Part shown: one piece after another, positions 19,001 to 24,554 of the stretch
Position numbering within the stretch: position 1 is the stretch's first letter
Layout: every line of letters begins with the position of its first letter
Source: Taishania sp037189645
Lineage (GTDB): Bacteria; Bacteroidota; Bacteroidia; Flavobacteriales_D; Crocinitomicaceae
DNA length: 64,000 nucleotides
NCBI GenBank assembly: GCA_037189645.1
Contig: JBBCIY010000011.1
Coordinates: 90,972-154,971 of the forward strand
Reading direction: 5' to 3'
Notes under the pieces: generated by a model
The model's database searches: none
Told to the model about the DNA's origin: nothing
What the model saw: only the letters and a program-made list of their open reading frames with translations
Position numbers and translations under genes: made by a program

Positions 19001-19085
19001 CCTGGTCACCGAAGGAGTCTATACTTATATTCATAAGTCCCCTGACGGACTAATCAGGCATGGTTTCTTACATGTAGAACATTAA
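16041..19085 (+). CDS. T9SS-secreted multidomain protein with C-type lectin domain and CHU_C C-terminus
   Basis: A 1014-residue secreted protein. Signal peptide 1-22; a Trp/Gly-rich region to about 210; a calcium-binding thrombospondin-type-3-like stretch at 214-230 (DLDNDGISDLDD); a C-type lectin-like domain at about 255-388 with WIGFND (322-327), the calcium/mannose-type motif EPN (351-353) and WND (369-371); then several Ig/PKD-like beta-sandwich repeats rich in Thr and Ser; and the gliding-motility-associated C-terminal domain from about 930 (NGDGINDYF, ILNRWGNVVFQ, WDGRDKNG, GVYTYI). The last domain marks cargo of the type IX secretion system, so the protein is probably exposed on the surface or released and used for sugar-dependent adhesion. 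It is divergent from the LytS/LytTR pair. Confidence 0.92.
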   Translation: MKRITTLLLLSYCLLISDFSAAQFPNPITLSTGQGAPGSQDPIWQCSPWSTTIPGNPMGETYGPTLINNNCAPGAWVDPSALPAPMNNGNWITGTESNCATNTSAGYRYFRLTLNLPADCNGFSVTEQGNYILSFDGYVDNYIQDVFINGISQGISGGGFSTGSQLNIYLDGPWLVGTNYIDILVYNSPSSPPGAQNPYGLLLVANGTNSANMDLDNDGISDLDDLCPCDAGPAPHGCPIPAANTCDMDLIRNTFANAGCIELPLCYSDCSVYFLNPNPNSGSSAQAFAQLYGANLISIQDVSENECIINELNRIGESGVIWIGFNDEAQEGSFVWYDQAPITYTNWAPGEPNNAGNENCTQIYPDGMWNDLNCNTANAKSIIEVNLCPVVEAYDVIVCDNETTTVTTSNPILGSSPYSFSWDNGSTTQSQTVPTTDASYIVTVTDRYNCSVTDTAVVTTKPVPAASVTPTDTLICSGESVQLNVTSTIPGTTFNWIASATNVNGSSNTSGSTVTHTLSTGNSSNGNVIYTVTPAFDGCTGTSVQSTVTVEALPTIGFTPSPAVICSGDSVTLTANGAGTYSWSPSNGLNTTSGSTVNASPANTQTYTVTGTSSNGCENTSQIAVTVNPVPQISLNHDTESLCTGESTSFQITVTPPGASVTWIANATNVTGASNGSGNTIAQTLNTTGNGGNVTYTITAALNGCQSTATATVNVHATTFLTDNISICTYELPFSWNGQTITSGGTAVATHTAQDANGCDVITTLNLTVNNPPSPSFIADAEDCLPALLTLTPVGTPSNGICTWSVNGQSISGDCSGATETITSSGCQDVTLIVTDINGCTTTVSQNDAFCIIPAPDAQFSVQQISNTTMQTSNNSTNSTYYEWILPTGTTSEFSPVVSYNEYSGEQSVTLYAYNSIGCVDSMTIQLDWPIAIPNIITANGDGINDYFIIAGLVPNSELIILNRWGNVVFQTGNYMNNWDGRDKNGTLVTEGVYTYIHKSPDGLIRHGFLHVEH

Positions 19086-19091
19086 TACGGG

Positions 19092-19122
19092 AACGGTTGC
19101 CAGGATTGGCAACCGTTTTTTA
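19092..19122 (+). terminator. Rho-independent terminator of the lectin-domain gene
   Basis: A perfect 10-bp stem, AACGGTTGCC with GGCAACCGTT, has a 6-nt loop and is followed by a T run, 7 nt after the stop codon. Confidence 0.85.
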
Positions 19123-19164
19123 TTTCGTTATATCGTCATATCGCAATATGACGATATAACGAAA
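19123..19164. repeat. Intergenic palindromic element, copy A
   Basis: A perfect 19-bp inverted repeat with loop CGCA. Its 28-bp core (19130-19157; left arm ATATCGTCATAT, loop CGCA, right arm its reverse complement) recurs exactly at 54237-54264 and with two changes, in the opposite orientation, at 30289-30316. It lies between two convergent genes and between two separate terminators, so it is not needed as either terminator. Confidence 0.85.
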
Positions 19165-19182
19165 ACACCCCGGTCAAGACAC

Positions 19183-19220
19183 AAAAAATCCCCGGTACAT
19201 TTCTGGTACCGGGGATTTTC
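19183..19220 (-). terminator. Terminator of the GAPDH gene, possibly bidirectional
   Basis: TCCCCGGTAC (19189-19198) and GTACCGGGGA (19206-19215) form a perfect 10-bp stem. On the minus strand a T run (complement of 19183-19188) follows, 25 nt after the GAPDH stop; a shorter T run on the plus strand could also work. Confidence 0.8.
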
Positions 19221-19239
19221 TTATATAGAAACGGATATC

Positions 19240-20691
19240 TTAGTAATAGATATTTCTTCTCACTTTAGCAACGTATTTTGCTAAACGGATCACTTGTTTT
19301 GTATAACCAAATTCATTGTCATACCAGGCATACAATACTACATTTTTTCCATCATTGGAAACGATCGTCGCATGAGAGTCGTATACTGAGCAGCATGTGT
19401 TTCCAATGATATCGCTGGATACCATCTCTGGATCATACGAATAGAAGATCTGGTTTACCAGCTCCCCCTCCAAAGAAGCCTTTCTCACGATCGAGTTGAT
19501 TTCCTCAATAGACGTTGATTTATTCAGCTCCAGACTCAGGATCGCCAGGGATCCGTTCGGAGTAGGTACACGTACCGCGTTTGCTGTCAATTTGTCTTTC
19601 AATTCAGGGATTACCTTAGTAACCGCACTTCCTGCTCCTGTTGAAGTAATCACCATGTTAATTGCCGCCGAACGTCCTCTTCTTGGTTTCTTATGCATAT
19701 TGTCCAGCAAATTCTGGTCATTTGTATATGCATGAACCGTCTCAATGTGGCCTTTGACAATTCCATACTCGTCGTTGATCACTTTCAGGATTGGAGAAAT
19801 AGCATTTGTAGTACAGGAAGCCGCTGAAAAGATGGTTTCATTTTCCACGTCCAGCGTTTCCTGGTTGATTCCATAAACAATGTTCGGAATTTCTTTTCCG
19901 GGAGCCGTCAGGATCACTTTGGAAACTCCTTTCGCTTTCATGTGCCTGCTCAATGCTTCACGGTTTGTAAATACACCGGTATTGTCAATAATCAATGCAT
20001 TATTGATACCGTAAGCTGTATAATCAATGTCCTCCGGGTTGTTCGCGTTAATCATCTTAACGATCTGCCCGTTGATAATGATCGACTCATTTTCGACGTC
20101 TGCTTTTACTGTTCCTTTATAAGCTCCGTGCACAGAGTCATTTCTCAGCAAAGAAGCACGTTTGATGATCTCCTCTGGAGAATTCCCGCGCGTAACGATC
20201 GCACGTAATCTCAGCTGCTGGCCTTTTCCTGCCTGTTTGATCAGCTCACGTGCAGCCAGTCTCCCGATACGCCCGAAACCGTACAGAACAACATCTCTCG
20301 GTTCGAAGCCAGCTCCTGCGCCTAATTCAAACCCGGTCAGTTTCGCTTTCAGGAATTCAGCCTTTGAAGCAAAGTTATTTTGTTCTTCGATCCATTCACT
20401 TGCCAGTTTTCCAATATCCAATTTAGCAGGAGCCAAATCCATTTTCAACAATTCTTTAGCCAATTCCGATGTTGTAAACACATCGATTGATTTGTGAACT
20501 ACATTTTTCGCATATTCATGTAAGTTCAAAATTTCAGAAAGAGTAACATCCGTCAGATGGTTTCTGAACAACACTAACTCTACTCCTTTTTCATAAAGCA
20601 GCTCTCCCACTTTACTTGACAATTTAACGGCAGCACGTTCTCTTTCCACGTGTGATTTCAACTCGGTTTCGTAACCCAAAGAAGTTTCCAT
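19240..20691 (-). CDS. gap: Glyceraldehyde-3-phosphate dehydrogenase with N-terminal extension
   Basis: A 483-residue GAPDH. The NAD(P)-binding motif GFGRIGR is at 138-144 and the catalytic Cys lies in ASCTTNAISP, so the enzyme should convert glyceraldehyde 3-phosphate and phosphate to 1,3-bisphosphoglycerate. The usual enzyme is about 335 residues; here about 130 additional, mostly helical and charged residues precede the Rossmann domain. I recall long GAPDH forms of this size in other Flavobacteriia, so the extension is probably a lineage trait rather than a wrong start. Its role is unknown. The gene has its own terminator and lies just downstream of the sigma-factor terminator. Confidence 0.93.
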   Translation of the reverse strand: METSLGYETELKSHVERERAAVKLSSKVGELLYEKGVELVLFRNHLTDVTLSEILNLHEYAKNVVHKSIDVFTTSELAKELLKMDLAPAKLDIGKLASEWIEEQNNFASKAEFLKAKLTGFELGAGAGFEPRDVVLYGFGRIGRLAARELIKQAGKGQQLRLRAIVTRGNSPEEIIKRASLLRNDSVHGAYKGTVKADVENESIIINGQIVKMINANNPEDIDYTAYGINNALIIDNTGVFTNREALSRHMKAKGVSKVILTAPGKEIPNIVYGINQETLDVENETIFSAASCTTNAISPILKVINDEYGIVKGHIETVHAYTNDQNLLDNMHKKPRRGRSAAINMVITSTGAGSAVTKVIPELKDKLTANAVRVPTPNGSLAILSLELNKSTSIEEINSIVRKASLEGELVNQIFYSYDPEMVSSDIIGNTCCSVYDSHATIVSNDGKNVVLYAWYDNEFGYTKQVIRLAKYVAKVRRNIYY

Positions 20692-20732
20692 TTTTACATT
20701 AAATTTTTAAATTGATTATTGAATTGTATATA

Positions 20733-20762
20733 AACAAAAAACTACCCACAATCGCAGGTAGT
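20733..20762 (-). terminator. Terminator of the primary sigma factor gene
   Basis: On the minus strand ACTACC and GGTAGT form a stem around a 10-nt loop, followed by a T run (complement of 20731-20740), just 8 nt after the rpoD stop. Confidence 0.7.
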
Positions 20763-20769
20763 TCTTCTG

Positions 20770-21636
20770 TTATCCTAAATAAGATTTCAGCAGTTTATTA
20801 CGAGAAGTGTGCCTTAATCTCCTGATCGCCTTCTCTTTGATCTGCCTCACACGCTCGCGCGTCAGGCTGAATTTCGCCCCGATCTCTTCCAGCGTCAGCC
20901 CGTGATTCATTCCTATCCCGAAAAATAAGCGAATGATCTCACGTTCCTTGTCTGTGAGTGTGCTCAACGAACGTTCTATTTCCTTCTGCAGGGATTCTGC
21001 CATCAACTGGTGATCTGCTTTCGGAGAATCCGAATTGGCCATCACATCCATCAGTGTACCTCCGTCTTCCGAAGTTGACAAAGGAGCATCCATTGAAACG
21101 TGGCGCCCTGATACATTTAAAGATTCCTTGATCTTATCTTCAGGAACTTCCAGCGCTTCCGCCAGTTCCTCCGCTGAAGGAGGACGTTCGTATTCCTGCT
21201 CCAGGCGGGAAAACGCTTTGTTGATCTTGTTCAGAGAACCTACCTGGTTCAATGGCAATCGAACGATACGTGCCTGCTCAGCCAAAGCCTGCAGGATGGA
21301 TTGGCGAATCCACCATACTGCGTAAGAAATGAATTTAAAACCACGTGTTTCATCAAATTTCTGAGCTGCTTTTATCAGTCCTAAGTTCCCTTCGTTAATC
21401 AGATCGGGCAACGTCAGACCTTGATTTTGATACTGTTTGGCTACTGATACCACAAATCGAAGATTGGCTCTGGTTAATTTTTCAAGGGCCCTCTGGTCTC
21501 CCTGCTTGATGCGTCTTGCCAATTCTACTTCTTCTTCTGCTGTAATCAGCTCCTCCTTACCAATGTCCTGTAAGTACTTATCCAATGACTGGGACTCACG
21601 ATTGGTAATCGATTTTGTAATTTTAAGCTGTCTCAT
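20770..21636 (-). CDS. rpoD: Primary RNA polymerase sigma factor (RpoD/SigA)
   Basis: A 288-residue sigma-70 factor with regions 1.2 to 4.2 but no region 1.1, the short form normal for Bacteroidota. It begins MRQLKITKSITNRES, has region 2 with GNLGLIKAAQKFDE and FKFISYAVWWIRQSI, region 3 around EELAEALEVPEDKI, and region 4.2 ending SLTRERVRQIKEKAIRRLR. It directs RNA polymerase to the TTG-N19-TAnnTTTG promoters seen throughout this window. It has its own consensus promoter (21685-21715) and terminator, so it is transcribed alone. Confidence 0.96.
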   Translation of the reverse strand: MRQLKITKSITNRESQSLDKYLQDIGKEELITAEEEVELARRIKQGDQRALEKLTRANLRFVVSVAKQYQNQGLTLPDLINEGNLGLIKAAQKFDETRGFKFISYAVWWIRQSILQALAEQARIVRLPLNQVGSLNKINKAFSRLEQEYERPPSAEELAEALEVPEDKIKESLNVSGRHVSMDAPLSTSEDGGTLMDVMANSDSPKADHQLMAESLQKEIERSLSTLTDKEREIIRLFFGIGMNHGLTLEEIGAKFSLTRERVRQIKEKAIRRLRHTSRNKLLKSYLG

Positions 21637-21684
21637 CCTACTTTAAACCTCCTTTTTGAGTGTTATTTCTTAGAAAATTGGATG

Positions 21685-21715
21685 CAAAGTTACGACGAAA
21701 TTATCCTATAATCAA
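21685..21715 (-). promoter_or_regulatory. Promoter of rpoD
   Basis: On the minus strand TTG (complement of 21713-21715), a 20-nt spacer and TAACTTTG (complement of 21685-21692) form a full Bacteroidota-type promoter. The leader to the ATG at 21636 is about 45 nt. Confidence 0.7.
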
Positions 21716-21775
21716 ATTATTGAGAATAATTATTTTGAGGGTAGGCGGCCTCAAAAATCATACCCAAAAAGATCA

Positions 21776-23242
21776 TTACAATCCAAATCCGATGTATTCT
21801 TTACGTCCGCTTTCGGTTAAAATTTCAAGCAAAACACCCGTGTTCCCGGTATTTAACCTTGAAGTGATCTGCTCCACACTGGTTACCGCCTCGTTATTGA
21901 TCTTTGTGATCACCATACCTTCCTTCAGTCCCAGTGCCTGTAACTTACCGGTGCTAAGTGATTTTATCTTTACGCCGTATTCCGTGTTGAGCTCTTTCTT
22001 TTCTTTACTTGTCAATGGTTCGAACGTCGCTCCCAACGCTACATTCTTTTTGACTTCTTCTTTGGAAACCAGCTTAGTCTCACCCGAGCTGTTTCTCAAA
22101 ACAACATCAATTGTTTCTTCTTTCCCGTTCTTTCTCCTGACGGTAAGCACTACTTTATCTCCAGGTCTTCCCTTCCCGATCTCCTCCTGTAAGGCAGCCG
22201 AAGAATTCACTTCTTTCGTTCCGACTTTGAGAATGACATCACCCTCTTTCAACCCTGCTTTTTCAGCGCTTCCTCCTTCAACGATCCCTCCTACGAATAC
22301 TCCTTTCAGGTTCGGCAGATCGTTCTTCTCTTTTATTTCCTGCGAAACGTCCGAGATCTGAACGCCCAGGTAACCGCGCTGAACCACTCCGTAATCGATC
22401 AGGTCGCTCATCACCTTACGTACAAGGTTCACAGGAACTGCAAAAGAATAGCCGGCATAACTCCCTGTCTGGGATGCGATAGCCGTATTAATCCCAACCA
22501 GCTCACCCCTCGTATTCACCAATGCCCCTCCGCTATTCCCGGGATTTACTGCTGCATCTGTCTGGATGAATGATTCGATCGGAACCAGGTCTTTTTTATT
22601 CCTGTCTGCCAGCAAATTAATGTTTCTTGCTTTTGCAGAAACGATACCGGCAGTCACGGTAGAAGTCAGGTTGAACGGGTTTCCGACTGCAAGCACCCAT
22701 TCCCCTATCCGGATGTCATCGCTGTTACCCAGCGGAATGGCATTCAGGTTTTTCGCGTCGATTTTCAATACAGCAATATCCGTAGACGGATCCGCCCCGA
22801 TGATCTTTGCCGTGTACTTGGAATTGTCGTTAAGAATCACTTCAATTTCACTTGCGCTTTCGATCACATGGTTATTGGTAACGATATACCCGTCAGAAGA
22901 AACGATCACTCCTGAACCTGATCCGGACCCGTAGCGTTTTAATTCTCTTCCTCCCGCACCAGGTCCATAGAAAAATTCCTGGAACAGATCCCGCTGAAAT
23001 GTTGTCTGTACCACTTTCGTTGTCACGTGAACAACCGAGTTGATCGAATTCTCAGATGCCTCAACAAAATCCGTAGGGGCGCCTGAAGGCAGCAGGCTTG
23101 CGCGTTGTACGGGGACATCTATCTGCGATTGTGCTCCGAACACCTGCTCTGATCCCGGATTACCACTGAACAATAAAAACATTCCCAGCGGGAGAAGTCC
23201 TCCCAAAAAACCAAATCCGATTAATTTCCAGTTATTATTCAT
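21776..23242 (-). CDS. Deg/HtrA family periplasmic serine protease
   Basis: A 488-residue trypsin-like protease/chaperone. A hydrophobic N-terminus (about 6-26) exports or anchors it. The triad is His in VTNNHVI, Asp in PSTDIAVLK and Ser in NPGNSGGAL. Two PDZ domains follow: the first around YLGVQISDVSQEIKEKNDLPNLKGVFV and the second, more divergent, in the last 90 residues. DegP/DegQ-type enzymes destroy or refold damaged envelope proteins. It sits upstream of rpoD on the same strand, but a full rpoD promoter separates them. Confidence 0.94.
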   Translation of the reverse strand: MNNNWKLIGFGFLGGLLPLGMFLLFSGNPGSEQVFGAQSQIDVPVQRASLLPSGAPTDFVEASENSINSVVHVTTKVVQTTFQRDLFQEFFYGPGAGGRELKRYGSGSGSGVIVSSDGYIVTNNHVIESASEIEVILNDNSKYTAKIIGADPSTDIAVLKIDAKNLNAIPLGNSDDIRIGEWVLAVGNPFNLTSTVTAGIVSAKARNINLLADRNKKDLVPIESFIQTDAAVNPGNSGGALVNTRGELVGINTAIASQTGSYAGYSFAVPVNLVRKVMSDLIDYGVVQRGYLGVQISDVSQEIKEKNDLPNLKGVFVGGIVEGGSAEKAGLKEGDVILKVGTKEVNSSAALQEEIGKGRPGDKVVLTVRRKNGKEETIDVVLRNSSGETKLVSKEEVKKNVALGATFEPLTSKEKKELNTEYGVKIKSLSTGKLQALGLKEGMVITKINNEAVTSVEQITSRLNTGNTGVLLEILTESGRKEYIGFGL

Positions 23243-23380
23243 GATTTATGTAATTTTTTAGTTCGATTTTCAGTAACACAATTATAACGCCAAGTTGATA
23301 AAAAAGTACAAAATGTCAGTGTTAAAGAATGTTAAGCATTTTACAGGAAGAAACCTGACAAAAGTATTTCGTCCGAACAT

Positions 23381-23662
23381 TTATGATTTCCTGCTATTCC
23401 AGCCGTACAGACATGCAACAATGAACAGAAAAAAGACATAGACACATACCAGGGAAATCAGTTGTGCGAGAACTGCAAAGCCATTGCCTGCCAGGAAGCC
23501 TACTATGAGACCGACGTAATATCCGGGCATAAATACGCTTTCCAACCAGGCTGGAAACCCCGTGTCGACACCTTCCATCATAGAAAACAAGATATAAGAG
23601 GCCATCCCCCAATAGAGAAATGCGGAGATCAGAGAAATGAAATAAATTTTCCGTTGACTCAT
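23381..23662 (-). CDS. Small membrane protein of unknown function
   Basis: A 93-residue hydrophobic protein with three predicted membrane segments (about 8-28, 41-63 and 66-88) and a basic C-terminus. No family recognised. The frame can be read from a TTG at 23668, but that codon is inside the TATATTTG promoter box; the ATG at 23662 is the first usable start. Transcribed away from the LapA-like gene. Confidence 0.65.
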   Translation of the reverse strand: MSQRKIYFISLISAFLYWGMASYILFSMMEGVDTGFPAWLESVFMPGYYVGLIVGFLAGNGFAVLAQLISLVCVYVFFLFIVACLYGWNSRKS

Positions 23663-23665
23663 TCT

Positions 23666-23673
23666 CAAATATA
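23666..23673 (-). promoter_or_regulatory. -7 box of the small membrane protein gene, leaderless
   Basis: Minus-strand TATATTTG is a perfect consensus and ends only 3 nt before the ATG, so transcription would start at the A of the start codon. Confidence 0.55.
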
Positions 23674-23727
23674 ACGATAAATTTCAGGAAAAGTTCAGGC
23701 GCATCAGCTCCGAACTATATTTTTATT

Positions 23728-23735
23728 TATATTTG
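23728..23735 (+). promoter_or_regulatory. -7 box of the LapA-like gene
   Basis: TATATTTG is a perfect consensus. Its last three bases form the TTG codon that could be misread as a start at 23733; the ATG at 23754 is 18 nt further on. Confidence 0.6.
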
Positions 23736-23753
23736 ATACATAAATTCTTTTCA

Positions 23754-24053
23754 ATGCAAAATTCTCAGCAACCACAAGATAACGTTTCTTTATGGAAAAA
23801 GATCAAGATCATTTTTGCTACTCTTTTAGCCTTGTTTATCCTGATCCTGATTGTTCAGAACTGGAATGATATTAACATTAACCTTGTCTTTGGAGCTGTC
23901 TTTGTACCGCTTCCGCTGATCATTGTCGTATCATTGATCACGGGGTATCTGTGGGGCACTTTCTCATCGTACAAGAAAACGCGAAGGAAAGACAGTGAAA
24001 TACGATCCCTGCAAAGGAAGGTTATCGATCTGACTGACAAAAATGCGAACTGA
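23754..24053 (+). CDS. LapA-domain-like small membrane protein
   Basis: A 99-residue protein with two membrane segments (about 11-31 and 42-64) and a charged C-terminal tail that looks like a coiled coil (KTRRKDSEIRSLQRKVIDL). This matches the LapA (lipopolysaccharide assembly protein A, DUF1049) layout: short N-terminus, paired transmembrane helices, cytoplasmic coiled coil. The start at the ATG 23754 is preferred because the earlier TTG lies within the promoter box. The next gene starts 5 nt after the stop and is co-transcribed. Confidence 0.75.
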   Translation: MQNSQQPQDNVSLWKKIKIIFATLLALFILILIVQNWNDININLVFGAVFVPLPLIIVVSLITGYLWGTFSSYKKTRRKDSEIRSLQRKVIDLTDKNAN

Positions 24054-24058
24054 CCGAT

Positions 24059-24466
24059 ATGAAGCCACAATCAAGAGGTTTTGTCTACATTCTTACGTTC
24101 GGGTTGCTGATCCTGTTGTTCCTTATTTACCGGTATGGATTTTCGGACCGTTACCTGAACATTTCGACGCAAACAGCGGTTATGGACCTGTCTCAAAGTG
24201 AGAAAGCGATCCTGATCGAAAAGCATCCTGAACAAGGACAGGTTCAGCAACTGGAATTGACTATAAAAGGGAAATTATCTGACAATATTACACTGCACCT
24301 GAGCGAAAATGCCATCTCTTCCGTTTCATCCATCCGGTTAAAAGCGGGAAAATTAAACACTTCATTCCTTACCGGATGGGCAAAAGACAAAGCTTACATC
24401 CTCATTGAAAACCCTACTTCATCAACAAGCCGCCTAGAAGTCGACTACCAGTTTATTTCAAAATAG
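24059..24466 (+). CDS. Hypothetical membrane-anchored protein
   Basis: A 135-residue protein with one N-terminal membrane segment (about 8-26) and a beta-rich domain outside the cytoplasm (TVKG-like strands LELTIKGKLSDNITLHLSEN). No family recognised. It is 5 nt downstream of the LapA-like gene, so the two form an operon and may work together at the envelope. A weak hairpin (24474-24492) with a short T run follows. Confidence 0.65.
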   Translation: MKPQSRGFVYILTFGLLILLFLIYRYGFSDRYLNISTQTAVMDLSQSEKAILIEKHPEQGQVQQLELTIKGKLSDNITLHLSENAISSVSSIRLKAGKLNTSFLTGWAKDKAYILIENPTSSTSRLEVDYQFISK

Positions 24467-24473
24467 GCCGGTC

Positions 24474-24496
24474 ATTACCGAAAAATGGTAATTTTA
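24474..24496 (+). terminator. Weak terminator-like hairpin
   Basis: ATTACC (24474-24479) pairs with GGTAAT (24487-24492) around GAAAAAT and is followed by TTTT, just after the stop of the hypothetical membrane protein. Confidence 0.4.
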
Positions 24497-24554
24497 CAGC
24501 GCAGCAGCCATTCATCCAAACCATACTACACAAGGAATTTATAAATAAATTATT

